Below, in pieces: positions 7,726 through 16,471 of a stretch of DNA of 41,286 nucleotides. The DNA comes from CAYZXT01 sp964482515 (GTDB lineage: Bacteria; Elusimicrobiota; Elusimicrobia; FEN-1173): positions 1-41,286 of the forward strand of contig CAYZXT010000021.1 of assembly GCA_964482515.1 (NCBI GenBank), read 5' to 3'. Within the stretch, counting starts at the first letter, position 1. Every line of letters begins with the position of its first letter. A model generated the notes under the pieces. It was not told the origin of the DNA. It worked only from the letters and a program-made list of their open reading frames with translations, and made no database searches. The position numbers and the translations under genes were made by a program.

Positions 7726-8445
7726 TCAGTGGTGCCTTAACATGAGGCTGATGGAAACGCCCAGGGCCAGGAACACCCAGCAAATCGGGTCCCGCGTCCG
7801 ATGGAGGCGCGGCAGGATGTCCGCGGTGCTGACGTAGAGGAAGCCGCCGGCCGCAAGACCCAAAAGACAAGCCAAGGTCGTAGGGCCGATCCAGCCCGCG
7901 CCCATGAACCCGACGGCGACGCCGAGCGGAGTCGCCAATGCGAGCGCGACCATCAAAAACGCCGTTCGACTGGTGGGATGGCCCGCTGCCCTCAACAAGC
8001 TCGAGAGAGTCAATCCGTCGGAAAACTTGTGCACGATCACCGCGACGGACACGATCCACCCGAGGGACGTCGATTCCAGAAACGAAAAAGCCATGGCCAA
8101 ACCGTCCGACAGGCTGTGAAGGAACAGCGCCACGAAAGCCCCGTATCCCAGAGAATGCACGTGGCAGTCCTCCGCGATCTCGCTGCAGGGATGAACGACG
8201 GTGAACTCCTCCACCATGAAGAAAACGACAAAAGCCGCCAGCACCGCACCGCCGGCCCAGCGAGGATCGAGTTCCCAGGCTTCCGGCAAAAGATGAAGGA
8301 ACGTAATCCCGAGAAGGGTTCCGCTGCCGAAGGCCAAGAAACGCCAGATGTGGCGCTTCACCCAGGCCTGCTGACTCAGGACCAAGGAACCGCCGGCGAC
8401 CGTGGAAAGGACAGCCCCCAATGACAGAGAAATCGCAAGGATCAT
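7726..8445 (-). CDS. ZIP-family divalent metal transporter
   Basis: This inner-membrane protein (239 residues, about seven to eight hydrophobic segments) belongs to the ZIP family, which imports zinc and related divalent metals into the cytoplasm. The two metal-site motifs are clear: HSLSDG (His110, Asp114) in the fourth helix and HKFSDG (His139, Asp143) in the fifth. A loop with Cys and His (VVHPCSEIAEDCHVHS) may be a metal-binding loop. It lies two bases after msbA and one base before thiS. LpxC is a zinc enzyme in the same operon and the L28 nearby is a zinc form, but a functional link is inference. Substrate cannot be read from sequence. Confidence 0.88.
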   Translation of the reverse strand: MILAISLSLGAVLSTVAGGSLVLSQQAWVKRHIWRFLAFGSGTLLGITFLHLLPEAWELDPRWAGGAVLAAFVVFFMVEEFTVVHPCSEIAEDCHVHSLGYGAFVALFLHSLSDGLAMAFSFLESTSLGWIVSVAVIVHKFSDGLTLSSLLRAAGHPTSRTAFLMVALALATPLGVAVGFMGAGWIGPTTLACLLGLAAGGFLYVSTADILPRLHRTRDPICWVFLALGVSISLMLRHH

Positions 8446-8447
8446 GG

Positions 8448-10172
8448 CTAGTTCTCCAAAATCTGAAGTTCGTAGAGCTTGTGATAGAGCCCTTTTTGGG
8501 AAAGCAGTTCGTTGTGCGTCCCGGTCTCCGCCAGCGCACCGTGCTCGATCACGACGATCCTGTCCGCGTTCTTCACGGTGGCCAGGCGGTGAGCGATCAC
8601 GATCACCGTCCGGTTATGCATGAGGTTCTCCACGGCCTCCTGGACCAACTTCTCAGAGGCTGCGTCCAAGGCGCTCGTGGCTTCGTCCAGCAAAAGGATC
8701 GGCGGGTTCTTGAGCATGGCCCGGGCGATGGCGAGGCGCTGTTTCTGTCCACCCGAAAGCAGGATGCCGCGCTCGCCGATCAAGGTATCAAGGCCCTTGG
8801 GCATGCGCTCGATGAACTCCCAGGCGTTGGCCGCCTTGGCCGCGGAGATGATTTCCGCTTCCGTGGCGTCCGCCTTGGCGTAGCCGATGTTGTGCCGGAC
8901 CGTGTTATTGAAGAGCAGCGTTTCCTGCGTCACCACGCCGATCAGGCCGCGAAGACTCTTGATGCTGACGTCCCGGATGTCCTTGCCGTCGATCAGTATC
9001 CGGCCGGAGACGGGATCATAGAAGCGCATCAACAGGTAAGCCAGCGTGGTTTTCCCCCCGCCGGAAGGGCCGACCAAGGCGACGATCTCGCCTTTGTTGA
9101 TCGTCAAGTTGATGTTCTTCAGGACGGCGCGGTCCGGGCGATAATGAAAACTCATATCCTCAAAACGGATCCCTTGGGAGAAAAGCGGCAGGTCCGGGGC
9201 GCCGGGCTTGTCCACCACGTGGGGTTTCTCGTCCAGAATCTGGAAGATGCGTTCCGCGCCCACCAGCGCCTGCTGCAGCGTGGCGTTGGAGCGCGAGAAA
9301 TTTTTCACAGGTTGATACATGGACAACGCGCTGCCGACGAAGGCGAAGAAAGCGCCCGTGGTCCAGACGCCGTTGATCACGTCCAGGCCGCCCTGCCAAA
9401 GAATGACGGAAATGCCGAGAGCGCCCAGGAATTCCATCACCGGGCTGGACAGGGATTCCACACGGGCGTTCTTTAGGGAAATCTTGAGGTATTGCTGGTT
9501 CTCACCGATGAACCGGTCGCGCTCGTAATCCTCACGCTGGAAAGCTTTGACCACCGGCGAACCCGTGATCGTCTCCTGGATCTGGACGTAGAGGTCCGCC
9601 ATCTTCATCTGGCCGGCGCGGCCGGATTTTCGCAGGCTTTTGCCGAAGCGAGCGATCAAATAACCCGAAATCGGAAGGAGGACGAAGGCCATCAAGGCGA
9701 ACTTCCAGTGCAAATAAAGCAAAAAACCGATGAGCGCGACCATGGTGAGCCCGTCCCGCACAACCATGATCGGGATCTTGGTGATGGCGTTCTGGACCAA
9801 CACCGCGTCATTCGTCATCCGCGACACGATGCGCGCGGAATCGTTGGCGGAGAAGAAGTCCATGGACAGGCCCTGCAGGTGCCCGTAGACTTCGTCCCGC
9901 AGCTTCTTGATGATGGACTGTCCGACATAGGCCGTCATGTAATCATGGACGTAGGCCAGGAGGGCCTTCATGAAGAACAGGACCAACACGAGGATGACGA
10001 TGTCTTTGAGCGCGTCCATATCGCCGGAGGACAACGCCTTGTCCACCACCTGTTTCAGGATCCACATCGAACTCGCGGTGAGGCCCGCCACCATGGCCAT
10101 GGCGAGGAGCGCGATGACCAGCCGGCCCGTATGAACGCGGAAATAGGGGAGTATTCGTTTGAACGGGTTCAT
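8448..10172 (-). CDS. msbA: MsbA-type lipid A/lipid ABC transporter
   Basis: This 574-residue half-transporter flips lipid across the inner membrane; next to lpxB the likely substrate is the lipid A-core precursor. About six transmembrane helices occupy residues 15-300. The nucleotide-binding domain has Walker A GPSGGGKT (368-375), signature LSGGQ (472-476), Walker B ILLLDEATSALD (~492-503) and the switch histidine in IAHR. The size is normal for MsbA. The ATG overlaps the lpxB stop by four bases (ATGA). General lipid or drug export by the same fold is possible; context favours MsbA. Confidence 0.88.
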   Translation of the reverse strand: MNPFKRILPYFRVHTGRLVIALLAMAMVAGLTASSMWILKQVVDKALSSGDMDALKDIVILVLVLFFMKALLAYVHDYMTAYVGQSIIKKLRDEVYGHLQGLSMDFFSANDSARIVSRMTNDAVLVQNAITKIPIMVVRDGLTMVALIGFLLYLHWKFALMAFVLLPISGYLIARFGKSLRKSGRAGQMKMADLYVQIQETITGSPVVKAFQREDYERDRFIGENQQYLKISLKNARVESLSSPVMEFLGALGISVILWQGGLDVINGVWTTGAFFAFVGSALSMYQPVKNFSRSNATLQQALVGAERIFQILDEKPHVVDKPGAPDLPLFSQGIRFEDMSFHYRPDRAVLKNINLTINKGEIVALVGPSGGGKTTLAYLLMRFYDPVSGRILIDGKDIRDVSIKSLRGLIGVVTQETLLFNNTVRHNIGYAKADATEAEIISAAKAANAWEFIERMPKGLDTLIGERGILLSGGQKQRLAIARAMLKNPPILLLDEATSALDAASEKLVQEAVENLMHNRTVIVIAHRLATVKNADRIVVIEHGALAETGTHNELLSQKGLYHKLYELQILEN

Positions 10173-11311
10173 GCCCGCACCTCATTATTCTTGCTGACGG
10201 CTTTTAGTATCTCTTCTGCAGCCCGTTGGCCCGCGCCGGGCCCGCCCAGCCGCCCGCGCAACGACAACAGTTCGGCGCGGATGCTTTTCCGGCGCGCGAT
10301 ATCTTGCAGGAAATCCCGGCAGGCCGACGACAGGTTTTCCGGCGTGGCCCGGTCTTGAATGAATTCCGGCACCAGTTCCTTCTCCGCCAGGATGTTGACC
10401 ATGGAAATATGTTTTACGCGGACCAGCCGCTTGGCCAGCTGGAAAGTCACGGGAGACATCTTGTACACCACGGACATGGGAACGCCCAGCAGGGCGTTTT
10501 CCAGGGTCGCCGTTCCGGAGGAGGTGATGGCGTAGTCCAGGCCGGATCGCCAGGCGTAGTCCTCGTCCCGGACGATCTCCAACAAGTAGGGGCGGCGGAA
10601 GTCACGCCCCAGGAGCCGGTCGTAAAAATCGTTCGATAACGACTGCGCCGCGAACAAAACGAAGCGGATCCCGGGAACGTCCCTGGCCAGACGATCGGCC
10701 GTCCTCAGAAACAACGGCAGGTGACGTTTCACCTCGCCGGCGCGGCTACCCGGAAGCAGCCCCACCACCGGTTCAACCCGCAGCGGAGATTCGTCCGGAA
10801 CCGCCGGTAGACGGTCGAGCAGCGGATGTCCGATGAACGTCGCCGGCACGCCGTTCTTCCGGTAGAGCTCCTCTTCAAAGGGAAAGATCACCAACATCCG
10901 GTGGACCAACTTCTTCAGCGTCGCAATTCGTCCCGGACGGCTGGCCCAGACCTGAGGGCTGACAAGATAATAGACCTGTGCGCCCGATTCCCTGCCGGCC
11001 TTGGCCGTGAAACGATTGAATCCGAAAAAATCCACCGGCACCACGATGTCGGGGCGGTATTCCTTCAACGCCGGACGGATGACGTTGTTTAAAACCTTCC
11101 AGAACCAGGGTATTCTCTTTATCGGCTCCCAAAAACCCATGACGCTCTTGTCCACCAAATCAAGAAGGAAACGGTCCGCCGTCTTCTTTAGAGCCGGTCC
11201 GCCGACGGCAAAGATCTCAATACCGGGGTCCTGGGATTTTAAATGGGCCGCCACGTGGGCCGCGTTATGATCGCCGGAAAGATCTCCGGCCACGAACAGG
11301 ACGCGGGCCAT
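10169..11311 (-). CDS. lpxB: lipid-A-disaccharide synthase LpxB
   Basis: LpxB joins lipid X and UDP-2,3-diacylglucosamine into the tetra-substituted disaccharide of lipid A at the cytoplasmic membrane face. The 380-residue GT-B enzyme (family GT19) starts MARVLFVAGDLSGD, whose AGDxSGD motif is diagnostic. Other marks are the YLVSPQVWASRPGR segment (~115-128), LLPGSRAGEV (~185-194) and the UDP-binding SSGTATLENALLG followed by MSVVYK. I set the start at the ATG at 11311, which overlaps the previous stop (TGATG); the longer reading frame upstream has no family similarity. It sits between a Gfo/Idh dehydrogenase and msbA in the lipid A operon. Confidence 0.96.
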   Translation of the reverse strand: MARVLFVAGDLSGDHNAAHVAAHLKSQDPGIEIFAVGGPALKKTADRFLLDLVDKSVMGFWEPIKRIPWFWKVLNNVIRPALKEYRPDIVVPVDFFGFNRFTAKAGRESGAQVYYLVSPQVWASRPGRIATLKKLVHRMLVIFPFEEELYRKNGVPATFIGHPLLDRLPAVPDESPLRVEPVVGLLPGSRAGEVKRHLPLFLRTADRLARDVPGIRFVLFAAQSLSNDFYDRLLGRDFRRPYLLEIVRDEDYAWRSGLDYAITSSGTATLENALLGVPMSVVYKMSPVTFQLAKRLVRVKHISMVNILAEKELVPEFIQDRATPENLSSACRDFLQDIARRKSIRAELLSLRGRLGGPGAGQRAAEEILKAVSKNNEVRA

Positions 11312-12303
11312 CAGAGAGAATGAAGCGCCATGGATTTGCGTATGGCTAACGCGATCTCCAGGGCATCGCGTCCGTGTTCGCCGCTCACCATGGGGGCCTT
11401 CCCCTCGCGCACGCACTGGACGAAATGCCGGAGTTCCACCAAAAGCGGCTCTTCTTTTTTGAAGCGCGGTCGCGAGATCGACAAATCCAGGAGGCTTGTG
11501 ACGGGCGTTTTCTTCTTGCGGAATATTTTCAGGCTGCTTTCCGCGTAATCAAGGGACATATAGGCGTTCTTCTGGAACAGCCGGATCTTGCGGAACCGCT
11601 TCAGGCTCACGCGGCTGGCCGTCAGGTCCGCGCGGCAACCCCGGGAGAAGAACAGTGTCACTTTCACAATGTCTTCATGGTCGGAAAGGACCTTGGCCCC
11701 GAGGGCCTCGATCTTCGTCACCTTGTCCTTCACCAAAGCCAGGACGATGTCGATGTCGTGGATCATCAGGTCCAGCACGACGCCGATATGCGACACCCGG
11801 GGGTCGTAAGGCCCGAGGCGGTTGGCTTCGATGAAAACAGGGTCATCGGACTGCTTGGCCATTTCCACCACGGCGGGATTGAAGCGTTCCACATGCCCGA
11901 CCTGCAATATCAAATCCTTCTGCCGCGCCAGATCGATGAGCTCCTCGGCCTGTTCCACTTTTTCGGTCAGCGGCTTTTCCACGAAACAATGGACGCCGCG
12001 GCTCAGGAATTCCTTGGCCAGCGCGTAATGGGCGGGCGTCGGCGTCGAAATGATGACGGCTTTCACCTGGCCCACAAGGTCGAGCGGGTCCGCGAAGGAA
12101 CGCGTTTCATACTGTTCGCCCAGCTTCCGCGCGCGCGCCAGATCAAGGTCGGCCACGCCGACGAGCTTGGCTTCCGGGATGGTCGCGGCCAACCGCACGT
12201 GATGTTGCCCCAAGTGACCGACGCCGATGACGGCGACAGGCAATCGTTCCGCGTCCGGTAAGACCGGCCCCGGAACCGTTTTTTCCTTCGCGAAGAAAAT
12301 CAT
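11311..12303 (-). CDS. Gfo/Idh/MocA-family oxidoreductase in the lipid A operon
   Basis: The product is a 330-residue NAD(P)-dependent oxidoreductase. The Rossmann fingerprint is GVGHLGQHH (27-35) and the family motif EKPLT is at 109-113. The C-terminal half has the expected beta-sheet domain; a catalytic-region motif is DLMIHDID. The ATG at 12303 overlaps the lpxI stop (ATGA) and was preferred to a 71-residue upstream extension that merely reads through lpxI. Being flanked by lpxI and lpxB suggests a sugar-nucleotide or lipid A precursor substrate. In Acidithiobacillus and Leptospira the dehydrogenase GnnA works with the aminotransferase GnnB to make UDP-GlcNAc3N for lipid A; no gnnB-like gene is present here, so this is only one hypothesis. 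Confidence 0.85.
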   Translation of the reverse strand: MIFFAKEKTVPGPVLPDAERLPVAVIGVGHLGQHHVRLAATIPEAKLVGVADLDLARARKLGEQYETRSFADPLDLVGQVKAVIISTPTPAHYALAKEFLSRGVHCFVEKPLTEKVEQAEELIDLARQKDLILQVGHVERFNPAVVEMAKQSDDPVFIEANRLGPYDPRVSHIGVVLDLMIHDIDIVLALVKDKVTKIEALGAKVLSDHEDIVKVTLFFSRGCRADLTASRVSLKRFRKIRLFQKNAYMSLDYAESSLKIFRKKKTPVTSLLDLSISRPRFKKEEPLLVELRHFVQCVREGKAPMVSGEHGRDALEIALAIRKSMALHSL

Positions 12304-13106
12304 TCTTTCACCCCGATGACGACCAGTCCGAGCCGGTCCGCCTGTTCCAAAAACGTCGCTTTGTCGAAGAACAGGGTTTTCCCCGCCTCGACGGCCAACA
12401 CAGCGGCGCCAGAGTCCTTCAAGGAGGCGAGCGTGCCCTCTCCGACCACGGGGACGTCGAACCGGATGTCCTGCTTCGGCTTGGCCACTTTCACGACGGT
12501 GAAACCGCCGCCGCAAAGGGGCCCGGCCCGGTGGATGCAGGCGTCGGTCCCCTCCATGGCTTCGATCGCCACCACGGTCTGGTCTTTCACGCAGACCGTC
12601 TGACCCAAATCCAGTCCGGCGACGGACTTCGCCGTGTTGAATCCAAACTCTATGTCCTTTTTCTGGTCGCCGGAAGGCTTCTTCGAAGTCATGACTCCGT
12701 CGGGAGCCAAAAAATCATTCAGGTATGTGGTGGAGGACAGGAAACGGATGCCCGACTTGGCGAACTCATCGGCGATGGCGCCCAGGATCGTGTCGGTCTT
12801 CTTGTCCTTCACCGTCGCCAGAATTTTGATAGCCGTCATGTCCAACTTCAACCGCCGGAAAAGCTGGTTGTGCTTCACCTGGCCGGCCATCACGGCCTCG
12901 TCCACACCCCCGTCTTTGAGCAGGGCGATGGTTTTTTTGATTTGACCCAGGGCCAGCCAGTGAAAACGGTCCACGAGCGTTTCCAAGGCCGGGTCCGTTT
13001 CCTCCTGAATCCCGATGGCGACGACAGGGCGACCCTGGCGTTTGGCCTCCCGGGCAAGCAAGAGCGGAAACTGTCCGTTGCCGGCGATGAGGCCGAGTGG
13101 TTTCAC
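12300..13106 (-). CDS. lpxI: UDP-2,3-diacylglucosamine pyrophosphatase LpxI
   Basis: LpxI hydrolyses UDP-2,3-diacylglucosamine to lipid X plus UMP, replacing LpxH in many phyla. The 268-residue protein begins PLGLIAGNGQFPLLLAREA, the LpxI N-terminal signature, and has the C-terminal catalytic-domain motif RFDVPVVGEGTL; Asp217 here corresponds to the essential Asp of the RFDxP motif in the Caulobacter enzyme. GTG at 13106 is used as start, with a GGCGG-like site just upstream. The ~100-base gap to lpxA, the longest inside this operon, carries two copies of a repeated motif. The downstream neighbour overlaps by four bases. Confidence 0.95.
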   Translation of the reverse strand: MKPLGLIAGNGQFPLLLAREAKRQGRPVVAIGIQEETDPALETLVDRFHWLALGQIKKTIALLKDGGVDEAVMAGQVKHNQLFRRLKLDMTAIKILATVKDKKTDTILGAIADEFAKSGIRFLSSTTYLNDFLAPDGVMTSKKPSGDQKKDIEFGFNTAKSVAGLDLGQTVCVKDQTVVAIEAMEGTDACIHRAGPLCGGGFTVVKVAKPKQDIRFDVPVVGEGTLASLKDSGAAVLAVEAGKTLFFDKATFLEQADRLGLVVIGVKE

Positions 13107-13142
13107 GTTGCCGCCAGGCAGTTGGCGTCAGCCATGGCCCCA

Positions 13143-13183
13143 GTTTGTGGGATGGGGCATCGTGCTAGCTTGTGGGATAGCAT
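13143..13183 (+). repeat. two direct copies of a TTGTGGGAT..GCAT motif
   Basis: Copy A (13143-13160) and copy B (13168-13183) share the pattern G-Y-TTGTGGGAT-n-GCAT; copy A carries two extra bases in the spacer. A third copy lies at 25103-25118. Both copies here lie in the gap between lpxI and lpxA, on the same strand and 25 bases apart start to start. The function is unknown: a regulatory site, an RNA element or a dispersed repeat are all possible. Confidence 0.5.
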
Positions 13184-13207
13184 AAGAAGGGAGTGTGGAA
13201 CGGAAGA

Positions 13208-14050
13208 TTAAACGTTGGCCGTTTCGGATTCATCCGCGGCGGATTCGCGGGCCGGACGGGTAAGGCCGCGGGAAGGGGTTTTTAGAAACTCGACGAATAG
13301 GCGAACCTCGGCCGTCATGGTCATCGACTCAAGGGTGGACACCGCCTCCTTCAACGTCAGTCCTTCGTTGAAAACGGTACGATACGCGGCCTTCAGTGCG
13401 GAAAGTTTTTCGCCGGACACGCCGCGACGGCGCAAGCCCACGACGTTCAAACCGATAACGACGGCCCGGTCGCCCTGCACCATGCAAAAGGGCGCCACAT
13501 CCGAAGGGACCATGGCCCCGCCCCCCAGCATGGAGCCGACCCCGATGCGAGTGAACTGATGGACAGCGGTCGCTCCGCCGAGGACGGCGTCATCGCCGAC
13601 GTCCACATGGCCCGCCAAGGTCGCCATATTGGCCATGATGACATTGTTACCGACGATACAATCATGGGCGACATGCGAATACGCCATTAATAAGCAATTG
13701 TTCCCGACTTTGGTCATACCCCTGGCGGAGGTTCCCCGGTTTACCGTGACGCATTCGCGGATGACGGTATGGTCGCCGATTTCGGCTCGTGTTTTCTCCC
13801 CCTTGTATTTTAAATCCTGGGGCGGAGTGCCGACGAAGGCGCTCGGATGGATCTTGCATTGCTTGCCGATGACGGCGTGTTCGACCACAGCGTGGGGTCC
13901 GATCCAGGTGCCGGCGCCGATGGCCGTTTCCGGCCCTATAACGGCGTAGGGACCGATCTCGACGCCTTCCGCGATTTTCGCGGACGGATCGATAATGGCC
14001 GTGGGATGGATCGAAGCGTGGGCTTTATGATGCAAAGGAATGGATGTCAT
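13208..14050 (-). CDS. lpxA: acyl-ACP-UDP-N-acetylglucosamine O-acyltransferase LpxA
   Basis: LpxA starts lipid A synthesis by moving a 3-hydroxyacyl chain from ACP to the 3-OH of UDP-GlcNAc in the cytoplasm. The 280-residue protein is a left-handed beta helix of hexapeptide repeats (residues ~12-200) with a helical C-terminal domain. The catalytic His is His129 in SHVAHDC. The chain-length position equivalent to E. coli Gly173 appears to be Gly177 in SMLGGG, so a long (C14-like) hydroxyacyl chain is predicted. The substrate could also be a 3-amino analogue if the nearby Gfo/Idh enzyme is GnnA-like. fabZ lies 24 bases upstream, as in the common lpxD-fabZ-lpxA arrangement. Confidence 0.97.
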   Translation of the reverse strand: MTSIPLHHKAHASIHPTAIIDPSAKIAEGVEIGPYAVIGPETAIGAGTWIGPHAVVEHAVIGKQCKIHPSAFVGTPPQDLKYKGEKTRAEIGDHTVIRECVTVNRGTSARGMTKVGNNCLLMAYSHVAHDCIVGNNVIMANMATLAGHVDVGDDAVLGGATAVHQFTRIGVGSMLGGGAMVPSDVAPFCMVQGDRAVVIGLNVVGLRRRGVSGEKLSALKAAYRTVFNEGLTLKEAVSTLESMTMTAEVRLFVEFLKTPSRGLTRPARESAADESETANV

Positions 14051-14074
14051 GGGATTGATGGGTCGTCTCCGGGA

Positions 14075-14545
14075 TTATTTGTCCGCGACCGCGTAGGTGA
14101 ATTCGGCTTCGGTCGTCTTTTCGCCGCCGACGAAAGCCTCGCCGCGGGCTTTTCCCACACGGCCGGCGCGGAGGATTTCGATATGATATTCCAATTGGTC
14201 GCCCGGCAGCACGGGTTTGCGGAATTTGACCCCGTCGATGGCGGCGAAGAAAGCCAGCTTGTTCTGGTAATCGGGTTTCGACAACAAGAGGATGCAGGCG
14301 GTCTGAGCCATGCCCTCGACGATCAACACGCCGGGCATGATGGGCCAGCCCGGAAAGTGTCCCTGGAAAAACGGCTCATTCCCGGCGACGGACTTATAGC
14401 CGATGATCTTTTTGTTCGGCTCATCGATCATGGCGCGGTCCACCATGAGGATAGGATACCGGTGGGGAATTATTTTCATGATGTCCACGGAGTTGAGTAT
14501 CTTTTTGTCCGCGAGCGAGGGTCCCTGTACTGGCGTGTCGGTCAT
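14075..14545 (-). CDS. fabZ: 3-hydroxyacyl-ACP dehydratase FabZ
   Basis: FabZ dehydrates 3-hydroxyacyl-ACP in fatty-acid elongation and so competes with LpxA and LpxD for the same hydroxyacyl-ACP. The 156-residue hot-dog-fold protein has the N-terminal IIPHRYPILMVDR and the active-site segment GHFPGWPIMPGVLIVEGMAQ, giving the catalytic pair His63 and Glu77. The ATG at 14545 is preceded by TAGGAG. In Bacteroidota and some others LpxC and FabZ are fused; here they are separate genes 16 bases apart in the same order. Confidence 0.97.
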   Translation of the reverse strand: MTDTPVQGPSLADKKILNSVDIMKIIPHRYPILMVDRAMIDEPNKKIIGYKSVAGNEPFFQGHFPGWPIMPGVLIVEGMAQTACILLLSKPDYQNKLAFFAAIDGVKFRKPVLPGDQLEYHIEILRAGRVGKARGEAFVGGEKTTEAEFTYAVADK

Positions 14546-14561
14546 GGATGATTTCTCCTAA

Positions 14562-15443
14562 TCAGGAAACTTTGACAGCGCTGATCTGGGCTGCCAATTG
14601 TTTGACGAGGTTCACATTGTGGCCGTGGCCGCAGCGGAACGCGGTGACCTTCGCCTTAAGCGGGTAGCCCAAAAGAAAAAGGTCGCCGATCAAGTCCAAG
14701 GTCTTATGGCGAACGAACTCGTCGGCGTAACGGAGAGACTTCTCCTTGTTGTGGATCTTATCCATGCCGACGACGACTGCGTTGTCCAAGGACCCGCCGC
14801 GCGCCAAGCCCTGCCGCTTCAACGCTTCCACTTCATAATCGAAACAAAACGTCCGGGCCCGGGAAATCTCCTGGATGAAGTTCTCCCTGTTCACGACGAG
14901 GGCCCTGGTTTGGCGGCCAATCAGGGGATGGTTGAAATCGATGGTGTTCTCCACGATCAGCTCGTCCGCCGGTTCAACGGTGTATTCCGTCTCGCCGGCG
15001 CGGTAAGTCAGAGCTTCCGGCTGAAAATATTCCCGTCTCGCGTTCTGATCGATGAGGCCCGCCGACAACAGCGCGTCGATGAACGGCCTGGAGCTTCCGT
15101 CCGCCACGGGCGGCTCATTGGCGTCCACTTCGATAGTCAAATTGTCGATCCCCAAACCGTAAAGGGAGGAGAGGACGTGCTCCACGGTGTGGACCCGCGC
15201 TTCCTGGTCTTTTTCCCCGCCGAGGCTCAAGGTGGTCCCGCGGATTACGCTGGTGACGATCTCGTGGCTGGCCCGCATGGACGGGCGCGAGGCGATGTCG
15301 GAACGGATGAAGACCACCCCGGCGTTTTCCGGGGCGGGCTTAAAAACCAAACGGCAGCGGTTGCCTGTGTGCAGGCCGATGCCTTTGTACTCGACCTCGC
15401 GGGCGATTGTCTTCTGGGGTTCTTGGGATGGGATCAGCGGCAT
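14562..15443 (-). CDS. lpxC: UDP-3-O-acyl-N-acetylglucosamine deacetylase LpxC
   Basis: LpxC is the zinc-dependent deacetylase that commits the cell to lipid A. The 293-residue protein shows the N-terminal VEYKGIGLHTG, the first zinc ligand in VEH (His89, with Glu88 as likely base), the RHKTLDLIGDLFLLG motif with ligands His246 and Asp250, and the catalytic His near CGHGHN (His273). The length suits a stand-alone enzyme. Its ATG directly follows the lpxD stop codon with no spacer. In E. coli LpxC is degraded by FtsH through its C-terminal tail; the tail here (AAQISAVKVS) is different, so regulation is unknown. Confidence 0.97.
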   Translation of the reverse strand: MPLIPSQEPQKTIAREVEYKGIGLHTGNRCRLVFKPAPENAGVVFIRSDIASRPSMRASHEIVTSVIRGTTLSLGGEKDQEARVHTVEHVLSSLYGLGIDNLTIEVDANEPPVADGSSRPFIDALLSAGLIDQNARREYFQPEALTYRAGETEYTVEPADELIVENTIDFNHPLIGRQTRALVVNRENFIQEISRARTFCFDYEVEALKRQGLARGGSLDNAVVVGMDKIHNKEKSLRYADEFVRHKTLDLIGDLFLLGYPLKAKVTAFRCGHGHNVNLVKQLAAQISAVKVS

Positions 15444-16460
15444 TTAGGAATTCTCCAGCTTCTTTTTTAACTTTTTAAACTCTTCGAACAATTCGGGCAA
15501 CTTGCGGATCAAGGCTTGAATCTTCAGTTCCTGGCGCAGCGGCATGCTCGGCGAACCCCAGATGACGTCCTTCGGCTCCACGTCATGGGATATCCCGGTG
15601 CGCGCGCCGGCTATGACGCCGTCGCCGATGCGGAGATGTCCCGCGACGCCGGTCTGTGCGGCTAAGGTGACGTAATTCCCTATCGATACGGAACCGGCGA
15701 TCCCGGACAACGCCACGATGAGGCAATGCTGGCCGATTTCCACATTGTGCGCGATCTGAACCAAATTGTCGATTTTCGTTCCGCTGCCGATCTTCGTGGC
15801 GCCAACGGCCGCGCGGTCGACCGTGGAGTTGCATTGGATCTCCACGTCGTCGCCGATCTCCACGGTCCCGACCTGCGGTACCTTATAATGCTTGCCGTCC
15901 TGAAAAGTGAAACCGAATCCGTCGCCGCCGATGACCGCGCCGGGATGGAATATGCAGCGGTTTCCGATGGTCGCAAGCTCCCGTATCGTCACATGGGGAT
16001 AGATCAAACAGTTTTCCCCGATCCGGACGTGATGCCCGACGTAAACCTGGGGATAGATGACGGTGTTGTCGCCGATGACCGCGCCGTCCTCCACCACCGC
16101 GAAGGCGCCGATGCTGACGTTCTTTCCGATGACCGCCGACTTCGCCACCGCGGCCGAAGGATGAATCCCCTGGGGATGCTGCGTTCGTTCGCGCCCCAGG
16201 ACTTCGAGCATCTTGGCCCAGCCGTACATGGGGTTTTTCAAAACGATGACAGGCTTGCCGTTAGGCTCAATGTCCGGCGAAACGATGACGGCGCCAGCGC
16301 GGGTGGATTTAAAGCTTGAGAGATACTTGGTGTTGCCAAGGAAAGAGATATCCTTCTCGGTCGCCTCGTTAAGGCCGGCCAGGCCCTCGATCACGTGGGA
16401 CCCGTCCCCGTGCAAAGTGCCCCCCACCAATTGGGCTATTTCCGTTAACGTCAATCGCAT
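15444..16460 (-). CDS. lpxD: UDP-3-O-acylglucosamine N-acyltransferase LpxD
   Basis: LpxD adds the second 3-hydroxyacyl chain (N-linked) to the lipid A precursor. The 338-residue protein has an N-terminal uridine-binding domain (1-~98, with FLGNTKYLSSF) and a long hexapeptide-repeat beta helix (~99-310). The catalytic histidine is His238 in QIAHNVEIG, matching E. coli His239. The C-terminus is a short basic helix. It lies 11 bases after the skp homologue, the conserved bamA-skp-lpxD order of many Gram-negative bacteria. Confidence 0.97.
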   Translation of the reverse strand: MRLTLTEIAQLVGGTLHGDGSHVIEGLAGLNEATEKDISFLGNTKYLSSFKSTRAGAVIVSPDIEPNGKPVIVLKNPMYGWAKMLEVLGRERTQHPQGIHPSAAVAKSAVIGKNVSIGAFAVVEDGAVIGDNTVIYPQVYVGHHVRIGENCLIYPHVTIRELATIGNRCIFHPGAVIGGDGFGFTFQDGKHYKVPQVGTVEIGDDVEIQCNSTVDRAAVGATKIGSGTKIDNLVQIAHNVEIGQHCLIVALSGIAGSVSIGNYVTLAAQTGVAGHLRIGDGVIAGARTGISHDVEPKDVIWGSPSMPLRQELKIQALIRKLPELFEEFKKLKKKLENS

Positions 16461-16471
16461 AATTACCCTTA

